From Pithys albifrons albifrons (Eukaryota > Chordata > Aves > Passeriformes > Thamnophilidae): DNA of 64,000 nt. The translations under genes and the position numbers were made by a program. Below the pieces are notes generated by a model. The model made no database searches and was not told the origin of the DNA. It worked only from the letters and a program-made list of their open reading frames with translations. The stretch lies in NCBI RefSeq assembly GCF_047495875.1, contig NC_092459.1, forward strand, positions 39,041,490 through 39,105,489. Reading direction: 5' to 3'. Positions 12,601-26,800 of the stretch are shown in pieces. The first letter of the stretch is position 1; each line of letters starts with the position of its first letter.

Positions 12601-12849
12601 CTCAACCAGGCCTTCTCCCTTTGGCTCTGCCGCAGGGCCGCGGCCCCGGCGGATGGGACGCTCGGCAGTCTCTCCTCCCGGGGCCCGGGGGCTGCAGGGG
12701 GATCCCCATCTTCTCGGGAGCAATCCACAGGCCGCCCTGCGCTGCCGCGGCGCTACTCGCCTCCTCCGCCTTCTCCTCCGGCAGGTGCGGCGCTGCCGGG
12801 CCGCCGCTGCGCGCTGGGCGGGGCGGGCAAGCTCCTCCTGCTCGGGCAC

Positions 12850-13030
12850 CGGAGCGGCACAGCCGGGACGGCGGAGCTGTGGCGCGGGGGCTTCTTCCCA
12901 GCGGCTCGTCCCGGCGCTGCCGTCGGAGGGCAGCGCAGCGGGGCGGAAAGGCAAGGCAAAGCAAGGCAAGGAAAGGGAAGGCGGCTCCGCCACCGCCACC
13001 ACCGTGCGCGGCCCCGGCACCTGCCCTAAG
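12850..13030 (+). other. KLHL32: KLHL32 exon 1 (5' UTR), start approximate
   Basis: The right edge is set by CCTAAG|GTGAGCG, a near-consensus donor at 13031 inside the CpG island. No transcription start can be read from sequence; I place it just downstream of the GC boxes at 12815-12828. A short purine-rich tandem repeat (GGCAA/GCAAG units, about 12948-12981) lies in this exon. No coding start is needed here because the recognised N-terminal peptide begins in exon 2. An alternative or additional first exon elsewhere cannot be excluded. Confidence 0.6.
12948..12981 (+). repeat. Purine-rich GCAAG tandem repeat in exon 1
   Basis: Imperfect tandem copies of GGCAA/GCAAG followed by GAAAGGGAAGG. 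The run is short and sits in the predicted 5' UTR of KLHL32. Such tracts vary in length between individuals. Confidence 0.6.
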
Positions 13031-14720
13031 GTGAGCGAGCGGCCCGGCTTTGCCGCCGGCGTTACCTAACCGGGTCCGGGAGCGGGACCGGGAGCGGGGC
13101 GGCCGCCGGTCGCACCGCGCCGCGCGGGTCGGTCAGCGCCGCTGCCGTGGAGAAGGGGCTGTGATGGGAAAGGAAGGGGGCGAGTGTCCCCGTTGCCACG
13201 GAGACGGGTCAAGCGGCAGCTGTGGCCGCTGGGGCGCCCCCGGGTGCCCGCGGCCCCGCGGGGCAGGCGGAGGGGGAGGTGGCATGACCCGGAGCCCAGG
13301 GCGGCTCCGGGCTCCCTGAGTGCCGCTCCCCGCGGGGTCATGCGGGGCCGTGCTCCCGGTGCCCGCGTTGTGGCGGCTCCATCAAACATGGTTCTGACGG
13401 GCGCCGAGGGGCATCTCGTCGCTCGGAGCGAGCCGCGCTCGTCGCGTATGGGACTTAGAGCTGCTGGTTCGAGTGACAAAAGGCAACCTCTTGCTCCTCT
13501 CCGATACTCAAACGCGAGAGCTCCCGGCTGGAAATTATCTGGGCACCTGGATTGCTGGAACGTAACATCTGCAGCCCTCGGAATTTAAAAGGTGCTGCTC
13601 AAGTGGTTGTAGCCCTAAGTCGGGAAAGATTTATTTCTCGGGGCCAAATTTCCTGTTTGTTTAATCTGGAGCATTCCTACCGAAAAATCGCGGGTCCCTG
13701 CGGTGCTGCAGGTTGCAGAGCGCTCGCTGCTGCCGATTTCCCAGGCCGTCGGTGCAGCGTGGATTCATCCCGTGGAGCGAGCCCGGCTGGTCTGTGCGGG
13801 CTCTGGCGGAGTCGGACTGACTGACAGCTGATCCATAAATGACACACCGAGCGCTGGGAAGCAGCGTGCTTGGCGCCAGGCACCGCAATGAAATATGAAA
13901 GAAACGGAGCTACAGTTTAAATCTTAGCTCGGTGAGATAAACTGCAGACGTTGATCTCAGCAAATAGCATGGCTGCATTTTTTAAAGCTTGTTATAAATT
14001 TTTCCAGATTTGTATGGCTAGGAGACACCTTACAAATATTTCAGAAGCAAGTTGAAGTTAGTCTTATTTGTGTAAATGTTCATGGCAGCATTTGTTCAGT
14101 CGTGAAAAGATCAGGAGCAGACCTAGAGGCACAATCCTGTTAACTGTAGTGCAGAGGGAAAAGGATTTCTGTAGCCTTGCCAATTCCTGTTGATTCTGGG
14201 ATCTGCTTCCATGAAGCACTTGGCAGGGGTAAGACCACTGAGGTGTGTTCAGTTGTTTAGAGTTTTTATCCAAAACCCGTGCTTGCTGTTTTAAGTAGAT
14301 CCTACAGAAATCCTGTGATGTGCTGAATAAGTAGTACAGTTACCACAGATGCATAATAATTCAGCAATATATAGCCACTCAGTCACATCTCTTTGTGTTG
14401 TTCAAGTTTACAGATGATCAAAGCGAAATTTTTACTTAACTTTGAAAGTATTCCAGAAAAACTCCTTTAATCTTTTGTCTGCAGTTCAGATTGTGAATAA
14501 TTTGACAGCACCTGTAAAGCACTTTATAGTTATGTATGGGTATTCTGAGAGACTGATAGAGAATAATAAACTCTTGCTTTAGCAGGACACTAAAAATAAT
14601 GCAGTCTTACCAATTAACACCTCTTAAGCACAGGATTTTTTTTAAGGTGCTTACAGTGTTTATAAAAATATTGTGTTTTATTTAACAAAATATTGTGTTT
14701 TATTTATTTGGGGGTTTAAT

Positions 14721-14838
14721 CTATGTACGTATGTATGTATCTATCTATCTATCTGTCCGTCCATCCGTCCGTCCCTCCATCCATCCATCCATCCATCCAT
14801 CCATCCATCCATCCATCCATCCATCCATCCATCCATCC
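14721..14838 (+). repeat. Compound tetranucleotide microsatellite, mainly (CCAT)n
   Basis: The run passes through GTAT units, CTAT units, then GTCC/ATCC mixtures, and ends in about 17 near-perfect CCAT units (about 14773-14838). The graded units show step-wise mutation of one array. The open frames here (poly Ser-Ile-His-Pro on +, Trp-Met-Asp-Gly on -) are products of the repeat. Confidence 0.95.
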
Positions 14839-17800
14839 CTGTAATTTCCTTTATAAACACGCTTGGGGAAACGTGGATTTGGGCAGATAGTGAGTTAGGA
14901 GATAGGGGAAAATTGTACTCTTGATATTTCAAGAGGTAAAAAGTTGCCTCAGGGTTTCTTCAAAAATGGTTCAATTAAATTGGCAGGTATACTTTGCATT
15001 CAGTTCCAAGTGAGAGCAAGTGCTTTTAAAGAAGGGGATTTTAACATGGAAACTGAAGTGGTGTTTATCTCATACTTTGTAGCTCAGCATGTTGTATGAA
15101 CCACACAGAATATGAGATTAGGCACTCTACTATCAGAAAACAATATAATATTCTAAAAGTAAAGATGACCATGCAGAAATTAACTTTCTGCATTTATTTT
15201 TATGAAAGCAAGATTGGAAGTGACTGAACTTCAAATTGGCCCTGAACAAATAGCGTAGAATCTTGCCTCAGACAGGACACCTGAGATTCCCTGAAATCTC
15301 GTGGAATTTTCATCTTTCTTTGATACGTCTTCTCTATAAGAAGGAACATGAACAACTGTGATTGAGATGGCAGCACCTGTTAAAAATCTGCATATTGCCG
15401 AATGTATAAAGGAATTTGACTCAGGATTTGAGTTTGAACATAAAAAGAAATTTGAGTAACATCAAGGAAGGGGGTTTGATTTGATTTTTTTCTTTTTATT
15501 TAGAGGAGCAGTAAGTTTTGAGTTTACAATAAGGAGAAGTATGGTTGGAAGAACAGTAACAGATGGAAATTTATGCTTGCATGGGTCATTTCTTCAGTGG
15601 GTACTTACATAGTAAACTCAGCAAGATTTGACCAGAGAAACTGCTGTGTTCATTTAAAAAAAGGACTTTTTTGTTATCTCTATTTTTGATTCAGACTGTG
15701 TTGCTTCTGCCTGAAAAGTCAGAAATTGGTATAACGTAGCTTCTGACATTTATGATCAGCTTCTACAAGGCAGAGAAAAGGAATGTATTCAATAAGAAAT
15801 TCATGGCTCTGCTATGGTGTTTTTGATCATCTCTGCTGACTGGAATATGATTAACTTAATGGCCAAGAATGACAGTAATTTGATGCCACACTAGTATGGG
15901 AAAGTGATGATTATAAATTGAACTAGAAAGGGAAATTGGATTAAGTGAAAAATGAAATTAATCACTTGCGTGAGAACAGTTGACAGAGTTATCGGGAAAA
16001 ACTAGCCAAAAAAAATTATCATCCACTGTAATTATGCTTACCTTTAGTAACCACTTAGTTGTCTCATTTTAATTTTTTATTGTAAAGAAATTATCCTTCA
16101 TATTTCTCATCCATCTGAGATTTTCATAGGATACTTGCCAGTGCCATTCTATGCTCTGAAGACTTCAGTTACTCAAGAATTGATTGGAGGGAGTGGAGGG
16201 GAATCTTATGTTCTTATTTTTGTATCTCTCCACTTTGGAGACAGAGGACCAGTGCCAAAAGGCTGAAAATGACAGAGTTTCCTGATATATTAGTAAATTT
16301 TTGGAAACTTGATTTTTAGTTTTTAAACAAAAAATTACTAACTGGTAGTGTTAGCATCTCGCCTCAATTTCTTGAATTATGTGATATTTATACTTAATAG
16401 TGAAAGACATAGGATCCTTGACATAGTGATTTCTAAATCTTGATTTCTTTGTGTTCTGACTAAGATGGCCTTTTGACCACTTACGAGATAAAATGAGGTC
16501 CGCTCTTCTGTCGTTCTATATACATACCATATTGCAACAGTGAGTGCTTGTAGATGAGATGCTTTTATTTCCAAGAGATTTTTGAAGTTTTACTATCAAA
16601 TTCTGATTACTGAAAATGAGTAAAGAGTAGAAACTTTTCACAAGATCGCTACACAAGTTTTTAATTGTTTTTTTTCAAAAAACATTTTGGCTCATATGTG
16701 GGTTTTACCTCTGACTGAATTTTGGGCTTTGAACAGTTAGAATCCTCAATTTGAAAAGAAATGTGCTTGAGAGAGCATATTTTGAGGGGCATTCCTTCTA
16801 AGTCTGCAGAAATTCTGGGGACAAGAGACAACTCTGGGAGGTAGTTTCAAGAGAAGAAAATGAAGCAAAGATGAGTTTGACAGGTTAAACTAGGAGACCA
16901 GGAGATCTTTGAAACTCCTGGTTGTGGGTGATCCTGTGTGGATCAGCCACCCTGAATCTGCCTGATCTTTATAGAAGGGCAAATGTCCACTATAGGCCAG
17001 AAATGAGCTGCAGCAGTTTCTGGGCAGATGTTAGTCTGTGTTCTAGGTCATGGTCTTTTGCCATTTCCATCATTCATGGAGAATCTTTGTGCTCTTGACT
17101 ACTGAGTAACCTGGCCAAGACTGGGATTGGAAAAATGTTTTGTCAAGATTTTATCAGATTTGTGGTTTAGTTTCACTTTTAACTGTGGATAAACTTGGAC
17201 AGAGCAAAGATTTGACACTAAAGTTCATTGTCAGACCTGCAATATTTGGCTTCTTTTCTGGGGAAGGAGTTTTGCACAGATGAAGTACTTGAATTAGAAT
17301 ACCTTTTGTCCTTCATGCTATCAATGACAGCTAAGTCACTGAAAGGGCAGATACCTTGTGGGAACTGGGGTAGTAGTAAGGGTTCTATACACCCACATAC
17401 ATTGCTAAGTCTCTGAAATATGTCTCTCCTTTGTCTTGAGAAATGAAAGATGTGACTTCAAAAAGTGAGATTCCAATAGTGAATGCCATGCAAATTCCAG
17501 TCACACTGATTTGTGTTTGAAGCTGCTGACTTTGATATCAGCAGTTGGAGGTTTCTCTTTGATGAGAAAGCAATAAAATATTTAAACAGTTATGAGTGAA
17601 ATATATCATAGGCTTCAGAACATCAATAATACTTGGGAATGCATGATTTTCCCCTAAGTTAGGTGACTACTCTGAACAGTTATGTAAATTAAGAATGTGT
17701 TCTGCCAAAATTTCTGTAGCAATATGCTGCAGCAGTTTAGAAGAGCTGTAATTATAGGGAATGAGCTTTGTAGGGGGATGAATATTGTAAATATTTTGAT

Positions 17801-20800
17801 TCATCAGTACTTGAAGGTTATGGTTGTTCTGAAGACTGCCTTTTGCTGCAACCATCTGTCTTTATTTTCCCTGACAGGAACGATACATATAGTAGTGGGT
17901 TTTGACAGTATATATGTTGTAATTCTATACCTTAATTTACTGTTGTGTTTTTCCTGAATGCTGTGATTACTTAGAATGCATGTATTTTTCCCCTGATAGT
18001 CTAAACTTTAATGTCTTCAAATTTTCCAGCACCTTGTGCCTCCAGAATAGCCTTTTATTCTACTCATCAGTAAGAAACCTTTTGAAAAAGTTCTCAGCAT
18101 CAGTAGCTTGCGTGACAGGGGCTTTTGTTTTGAAAGTATCATATCTCAGAGTGATTGAGGTCCATTTCTGCAATGTTGATAAGACTTGATTTCTGTCTTG
18201 TACATTTGGGAGTTTAAGTGAAAACAACATTTCTTAGATGAGTAAGAAATTTTGAAGAGGACATGAGCAAGCTTATGGCCTTATTATGTCTGAAACATTT
18301 TCCATCAGGTTTCACTTCAGGTTAAATAAAGGGCTACTGCCCTTTATAAGCTAAACTGTGCCTTTACCTGGCTTATCAAGACAGAACAGATAAAAACCTG
18401 TCATTTAAGAAATGTCATCAGGATGTATGATATATATGTTTCCAGGTTTAGTTTTTAAGTCCTCTGAAATTGATATTAATATTTTTTTCTAACAATAAGA
18501 AGAGTATGGCTCAAATAATATTTTTCCTGATCTAATACAGATTTTAAAATGATGTCTTTAAAGCAATAATAGATCATCATAAGGTTGTCCCTTTGAAGGG
18601 ACATCTTCTGTGTTTTTCCTCTTTTCTGTGTTATACTTAGTTTTGAAAGCCCCCTTTCAGTCACTGACCTATATTTTAGTTGCATAAAACAACAAAATGA
18701 AGAACTGAGGTGATGTCTTCAGAACAGAACTGGGAGATTGACTTTAGTGAACTGTGGAGATCAAAATAGAGGTCTCAAGACATAAAGGCTGAACCAAAGA
18801 GCTGACTTCTTTAGTGGGGATGACAGTACCTGTTTTGTGGATTTGATATATTCCTTAGCTGAACTTCCTTTTTTTTCTTTTACTTTCTTTGCTTTCAGTA
18901 GAAAACTCAGGCAAACAAGAAGGGAACAGTACTCCTCTCTGGCAGGGTCTTAGTGCATTGGCGCTGCAGACAGCCCTGGAGAGTGTGCCATATGCCTGCT
19001 GTGCTGAGCTTCCCATCCTCAGTGAGGTCACATTAAAGTACACTCGGGATCTCTTGGGGTCTGTGGTGATTTTGCATACAAATGCAGCTGCTGTATTTGC
19101 TTGTTGGGGAAGTGCACCGGAAATTGAATGATGGCAATGCAACTATGGTCTTTTCTGTTTACTTTTCATGTATGAGCTCCCTCCTCCAAACGGAATCACA
19201 GAAGTGCAAAGTCATACATTTTGCTGAAAGGTAAATAGAAGGACTTGATGTGCTTTGCTTGCTCACTTAGGGAGAATAACTATGAATGGGGGTGGAACAG
19301 AAATAGGAAGTCATCATTAGAGAGAAAGTCAACTCCAAAATATTTCTGTAGCCAGGGCTGACTACCTAACACTGGAAGTTCTCCTGGATCACTGTGACTG
19401 GACCCTCAAGTATATATTAATCTTCTTTAATTATGTTTTTTCTTGTATTAGGTTTGTTCATTTTCTTAAAGACCTTTTGACCAGGTCCATTGTGTGTAAT
19501 GGAGTCAGATTCCATGCTTCACATCTTTGGATGCGAAGGACAGCAGATGAGAACAAGTCATACACAAAACTAGTGTATTTTATACTCCTTGTCGCTGTTT
19601 GTATTTCCCCAGGATTCCAAATCTGGCATAGTGGAACTCTACTTTAAAGGTGGGAAAGCTGCTAGACTGTGTGAATTTACTGTCTTTACTAATTAGAAAT
19701 AACTCTTGCACTGCTTACTTGCATTGACTTTAGTGGTGTTGCTGGATAAGTGAAGAGAATTAAGGCTCTAGGAAGTGAACCTTGTCAGTTGTAATTTGTG
19801 GCAGTTTAAGACATAAATACCTTCAGCTTTCCACCTCCCTCTGCTTGTATAGCAGAGCTGGAGGAGTAGAGCAAGTGTCTGCATTTTGTCTGGTTGTAGG
19901 CACTGTCATGGGATGTCAGTATGAGTTTGTACTGCAGTGCCAGTGGAATGGTGGTAATGCAGCTGTGCTCTGGGGCAGTAATTTATGGCAGAGCATGGGG
20001 CATAGAGGAGAAGGGGAATCAAAACCTCTTCAATGGCATAGGTTGCTTCAGTGAATTACATGTTATGTTTCTACGTTTTGTCCTACCACTGGCCTGTGTG
20101 CTGTGAATATTGAAAGTTGTTGTTGGAAAGCCAAGGAATGAATTTTTGTATGCCGTGTCTTTAGTTCCCGAGGTATTTATTGTTTGGCCTGGGTAGTGAG
20201 GGAGATTAGTGTGTGATCACCAAGTAGCCCATAGCAAACCAGACCGAGCCCTGAACACTAGAAAGGAAAAGGAAAAAAAGGTGGTAGTATAGCAGTGGTG
20301 ATCTAAACGTGTAAGAGAGAAGGGTGGGATTTTGTCTTTTGTTTGTGAGGTTTTGTTATTGGTCGTTTCTTGTTTTGTTTTCTGAGCTAGTTGGTATAAT
20401 CTGGGAAGAAGGAAAAAAGTGCAAGACTTTCAAAGTGAAATGTTTCTTTTGCTTAGTCCTGAAGAAGGCACAGAACCCTAAACACTTGTCTGTTTTCTAA
20501 TTCACTTTCTGCTCCTAATTAAGGGTCAGAGATTAAAAATTATTTAAAATCTTAATTTTAGGCATTGTTCCTTGAAACAACAGTTTTTCTCCAGATAAAA
20601 GTTGTGTTTCAGGCTAAGGAGGGCTGGGGAAAGGTTGAAGAAAATCTTGAGCTTTAAATTCAGAATCTTCTGCTTAAATGGAAAAAGGTGCCCCTCTATC
20701 TTTTCTCAGTTAGGATTATTTTCCATATCTTTATCTCTGATACATTTGAAAAGTGTCAGAAGAAACAGACTGTTTCAGAAAATTCCATCTAATGGTTTTA

Positions 20801-23800
20801 TGGCACTTTGTGCATCTTGTCTGGATAGATAGCTGACAACTAACTGCAAGTTGTAGATCAGTCTGTCCTTGTCTTTCTGTCATGTTTTGACATAAGATGT
20901 TCTGCAACAATACTGGCTTAGGTACTCATGATCCCTCTGCCCTCCTGCTGCAGCTTATTGCTCCTGTATTTTGTTGCCAGCACTGTCTGTGTAGGTGTAC
21001 TGTGGCTTAGTTCACCAGAGTGTCTCTTAAAATAGAAAAACAAAACTAATAAAATAAACCACTCCCTTTCCTAAAAATTAAAAAGCAATCCCCACAGAAG
21101 TCTCTCTTACACTCCTAATCCAGGTCGGGCAAGAGAAGGAAGTATAGAAGCATTGCTGCTGAACTTGCACCCATTCTTTGTTGAAAGAAGAGGAAGTTGC
21201 TTTGCCCTGTAATGAATATACGCAGATGAAAGGCATGTTGACTGTAAGTGCTTAGTTTTCTTTTATACAATAGGGAGTAAAAGGTGTTAAATTAGTGGTT
21301 TTATTTACCAAATTCTTGCACTGAATTGTAGTAAGCAAATGTTTACAAAGCAGCTTGCAATAAATAGAAGGCTGTTTGGAAACAATGATCAGGTTTTGTG
21401 TAGGAGAGAGCAGTCATAACAAACTGGTTTTGTGAGAAACTGAAAACAAATAAAAGCTGCGTTGTTATTCAATGTTTACAAAGGCAGGAGAGACTATGAA
21501 CGAAAGAAGCAAGTAATTTCCAAATACTGAAAAACATTGTGAACCTGGGATCAATTTCAGTAACATTTCATGTTCTTCTGTATTCAGTCTCTAGAAGATC
21601 TCAGGAAAAGAAAGGCAATGATTTTAACTAAACCAATCTCAGACAAGGGTGAAAATCTTCAAATACTGCATTCAATACTGCTGTGAGTCTTTTGTATCTC
21701 CCCAAGATATTTTCAAGAAAATTTCCTACCTGTTTCTGAGTGTTAACAATCTTGCAGTCACTTAGAATGTTGCAGTTAGCTAAAGAAAAGAACACTTTAA
21801 AATATTCCTAACAAAACTTTTCCTACAAGCTCATATTTCTGTAATTAATGAGATTATTACTACATGGAAGTTATTTTCCATATTATTTTGCATTCTTAGA
21901 ATTTTTTCAGTCTAACATTACTATATAAAGTGATAGGTAGGCATTGCTCAAATAAGCAGAGCATTTCCACTTGTACAGCTGAAGGATGGAGTTATGGATT
22001 GTTGTTAAATGGCACCAAATCCCCAAATCAATATACCATTTTTACTTTATACTAGCATGTAGTTTTTGTGGTTGAGCAATCACTGAGTATCTCAGTAGCT
22101 GATGATTCATACTGAATCTTGCAACTTTTTTGTGGTTTTCATGCAAGTACATCAGTGTCCCAAAGAAGTGTCAGGCCTTAAAAGATAAAGGTAGACTTAG
22201 CCTAGAAATGGAGCTGATGAAGTGATAATAAAAATAATGACTAAAGATGAACCTTTTTTTAGTTGCTCCTTGTGTGTCTTCATCAGTCTTAGTGTTTCCA
22301 TGGAGAATCTCTTGGGTTTAGGGTTCCACTGGAACCAAGTAGGCTGGAAGATGATATTAAAAACTCAAATGTTTTTGTGACTGTAATGGTAGGCAGACGA
22401 AATATAAGGTTTTCATAAGGGATGAAAACTTCCATATAAACAAATCATTAGGTCATACAAGTAGACTGTGCTGTGTAGAGGTACCCCCTTAGCTCTCAAC
22501 AAATTACCAAAACATGAAGGAGAGTATTGTTTGTGTAATATTTTGTGTAACATGTTGAGAAACTACTGTATGTCTGCAGGTCTCTGCATTGGGCTGTATT
22601 GAATAAAGGGAAGGTAGTGATCCTTTAGGAGCTGCAGATTGGTAAATTCCAATCTGGATTCAGAAATTTTATTCTCTCTTTATGAGAAATACACTTCAAT
22701 GACCTCATTTACATGATAGAAAATGGGGGAAATAATTGAGTCATAATAATATTGCTACATCAGATTTCAAATCCTCTCTGAAAAGGTCTGTTTTGCCAGT
22801 GGCACTTACTGAAGGAATTTCATAAATACCCAAGATAAATAGCTTTTATTTCTAGTTAGTCTGCAGTTTGTGCTCTTTCTCTTCTGGAAGTGCATGGGAA
22901 GAGCCTTTATTTGGTTATCTTGGAATTGATATAAATGCAGAGGTAAAAACTTACATTTGATTTTCAAATATAACCAAGAGTTGCTTGAGAGCAGGCTGTG
23001 AAGCCAAATTCTAGTGGTGATGGAACAGCTTCTGTCTGCTCACTGACTGGCAGTGCTGTCAGATCTATGAGTTAAAACACTGCAAGGTGGGGAAAGATCT
23101 TTCAGACCTATATTTGCATTATTTATTTTTTGGGGAACAGTTATCTCCTGATTAGGTAGAGATGACTGTAGTGTTGCCAGGTAAATGAATAAACCTGGCC
23201 AAAGCAAGAAGTCAGTCCTTTGTTTCGTTATAGTGACTAAGGTGACCTGGATGCAGTCCTACACTTCTTGGCTGCATTAGGTATGTTACTGTCCAAAGAT
23301 GGAAAAGAAGCAGTGAGTCTGTGCTTAGAGTGATGGATCATGTACAGTACAACTGATTAGTTCATTGGCAGGGTGAGGAGCAGTCTGTCCTCTGTAAATT
23401 CTTTGATTCAGATCTGGCTTCTTGTGTGTTCCATTTGGTAAAGAGAAAACAAACGCAATTTAATTATCCTGTTAGTCCTTGGATCTGTCTGCAGTATCCT
23501 TACGCTTGGTCATTGAAGCAGATGGATGGGTGCTTCAGGCCATCTTTTTGCCAGTCAGCATTCCTTGGGCCAGTGTGTCTCTCTTCCCAGCTCAATATAT
23601 TGATGAATAGCTTCCAGTTTTTATACCATTGGATGGCTTTTCATTTTAGCACTGTCAGTCTCAAGCATTCAGACTGCAAAAGTCAGTTCTCAGACATCAG
23701 TAATCACATAAATTCAGACATTTTCCATTAGAAGTCAACAGCCTGGTATTAGATGACTGAGAGAAGCTTGAAAACAATCTTCAAACCTCTGAAGTTTATT

Positions 23801-26800
23801 CACTTTTTTGTGAAGTGGCAACTTCAGGTACAGTTTGATTCTAGGACATACATTTGGTGACAGAGAAGGAAACCACCATGACTGCTTTATTTTGGGGGTT
23901 TTTTGTACCTTAAAATGTGTTTATTTTCTGATCACTGCTTAACTGTGATTGCAACAGAGCTATTCCCTAGTGTTAGGGTCTGAATTAGCATTTTCCTTTC
24001 TGAAACAGTCTGTATAAATTTTGATTTAGAAGGTCAGTTGATTTTAGTGGCAATGTTGTCCCATTGATTCTTCTAGAGATGTATTGACAGTGATATATTT
24101 AAATTTTATTATCTGATGTGGTCCAAATAAAGGAGCAACCTTGGTATCTTCCATGTGGGTTAGAGGCTGCAAATCTAAACTAATAAAAAAGTAACTGGAG
24201 TAAAGGAAAATGTGAATGTGTTGAGATACAGTATATGAAACAGAACAATATAGTAAAATACAGTAACTCACACTTCTCCCAAGCAAGTTAACTTTACTAA
24301 ATGTTATGAAGTGTCTAGTATAAAATACTATTGTTTTGTTTGGCATATGCAGTTTAATTTGATCAGCGTTCCTTTGTGAAATGAATTGTCTCTTTTATGT
24401 CAGCAAATGTTGCTTTTGCTTGTTTAAGAGTTCATAGTAGCTGGAATCAAATGCTTTACCCTCAAACAGGAGTGATTATTAAGAAGTTAATCTCAGATCA
24501 TGTTGGTACCAGCAATATTTAATATGTTCTAAATAATTAAAATTGCTAATGTGAGATCTTTTAGATAAAGTGCACAGTTAAGGCAATGAACAGCATAAGA
24601 TCTAGTCAAATGAGTTGTTTCATGTAAATTGCTTTCCACTACCAAAAAATCCCAAACCAGCCAACATCTAAATGAAAGAAAAAAACCCTGTGTAAAACAA
24701 GTCTGCTGACTCTCTTCTTTGAACTTCTAAAAAAATTGTGGATATTTTAGACTGTTTCTTGACACCTCCCTTCCCTACCTGGTATGCCCCTTCTGCTTTG
24801 AGAGGCATTTTTATTTGCTGGATTGACACTGGGTATTAATGACAGGGGTCAATATCGGAACACTTTCTAGGTAGCTGGTCTGAAACTTCGAAGAACATCT
24901 GTGTTAGGAATGGAACATATTTTGAGCAAAGATTGAGAGAAAACAAGAGATCTCCTATTTCAGTAAAATAATACTAGTATAAAGTCTAAATGTCTTGTGC
25001 AAAGCCTTAAAAAAACCCTTCTGGATGAATCCCTGGAGAAGAAGAATCCACTACCATCAACTTGGACATGGCATTCAGCAGTTCTCCTGTGTAAGAGTTC
25101 AGGTGTCCTGATGTTTTTGTGTTCCCAACAGATGTGTGAACCACTGCTTCCTCTGGTGGGGAGTGGGAACTGTACTACTCCCAACTGTTCTAATGCTTCA
25201 AAAGCTCACACTTGAGCAAGTTGTACTCACAGGGAAGAGGGGGAAGGCCACAGTTCCCCTAGTATATCTGGTCCTTCATAGCTCTCTGGAGGTCAGTTGT
25301 CTGTTCCTATGGAAGAGTTTTCTCCTTTGTCTAGGTAAAGTTTGTACAGTCCTGTGTATATAGCAAAGCTCCTGCAGTTTTTTGTCTATGTGGTGTAAAA
25401 AATTCCTCTGACTTCTTCAATGCCACTGTTCCCATCCCAGATCAGGCTTATCTGTGTAATTTTCTAGCTAGGCTACTTAGGTTATAGTAGTAGCGTGACT
25501 GTGTAAACATGTTGCAGGTAGTGAATGTAAGGAATAGTGATCTTACAGCAATAAGATAGTGTATATGGTAGAAATTTTATTTTTCCCAAACAACAGGTGC
25601 TTTTCTTGTTCTGCAGAAGGCAGTGGAAAACAGAGTGAAGGGGTGCAGAGATGACTGTGAAGACTTCACTGCTTGTGGCTTTTGTGATTGCAGTGTGTAA
25701 TAGAACTTGAAGATCGGCAACCCTCTCCATTCTCTCCCCTTCTTGCCCACGAACAGTGGCCAGAAATACATTTGTCTGTAAGTCTAATTTATTCTGGTCA
25801 TCTAATTAGTTTTGATTTTCTCTTTCAAACTAGATTTCTTTAATGTTTAAATCAAATCTGTCTTTTTGTTATAGAAGTGTTTTAGTCATTCTGAGTTTGT
25901 TGTAAGGAAAAGGTTTAGATTAAATGGATTTACATCAGAGCTCTAGCTAACTTCAAGTCCTGTCCTAAACTAAACTTTAAAGTCAATTAGAATTGGATAG
26001 TATAAAAAGCTGCATATGAAAATTCCTTTTATACTTAAAGCAGCTTGCAGCCAAACAGTAGTACAGGCATCACTGTAATTCAAGAGTTTATGCTGGAATG
26101 GCATAAACCAGGCTTATATAAGTTAGGACATTATTTGTGTGGAAAAAGGGCCATAAAGGAGTGTGTATGTCTTCCTATTACTGTTATCCCTCACTGACTT
26201 TAACACAAACATAAAAGTCATATGAAAAGAATTTCACTTTGCTGCTTTTTTAAAAAATCGAACATTTATGTGTTAGAAGTAAAGGAATTGGGATACCTGT
26301 GCCTTTTCTTGTAGTAAAATGTTTGTAGGAAACTTCAGTTTTGGCATTGGAGCACATAGCTTTTTGCCTTTTCTGGCATTCTTAGCTTCATGGACCTGTA
26401 AGCTCTTAACACTATTTAAAAGGTAAACTAAAGAAAAAATCTGGAAGGGCTGTACTGACTGCATGGAACAGCAGCATAATTGCATCAATTAGCACTAAAA
26501 TCTGCTGCTCAAGTAAACTTTAAAGGATTATGAGCTATAATCCAGTACAGTCTGTTGAAGGTGAAGGCAAATGTTCTGCAGATGTTTCTCCACAAAGAAA
26601 ATGTCAAAGTTGGTGATCTTGATTTTTATTCTGAAATTTAGATGGAATGGGCTCTAACAGACATTGATTCTTTTAGTTGTTTTCTTCTAAATCTGATGGG
26701 TTTGTCATATGCACGTTTTAGTCCAGGATTTTCCCTGCCCTTGGCTCTTTGTCTTTCTTCTCTCTGTGCCTTCCCTCAGTATTCGCTCTGAGCATTCAGT

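Larger units (their letters stand above)
12605..13480. promoter_or_regulatory. CpG island, KLHL32 promoter region
   Basis: This is the only strongly GC- and CpG-rich block in the window, against an AT-rich background. It contains Sp1-type GC boxes, including overlapping GGGCGG motifs at 12815-12828 and another near 13095, and no clear TATA box. It ends with a non-coding exon and strong donor at 13031 for the + strand gene KLHL32, which fits a TATA-less CpG-island promoter. Whether it also drives transcription to the left is unknown. The many long open frames through the island reflect the scarcity of AT-rich stop codons, not genes. Confidence 0.85.

Noticed and set aside
12490..13588. Many long overlapping open frames (up to 179 codons) on both strands
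   Set aside because: They coincide with the CpG island, where AT-rich stop codons are rare; peptides are low-complexity Ala/Arg/Pro/Gly and match no family.
14673..14932. Open frames with Ser-Ile-His-Pro or Asp-Gly-Trp-Met repeats
   Set aside because: Direct translations of the tetranucleotide microsatellite.
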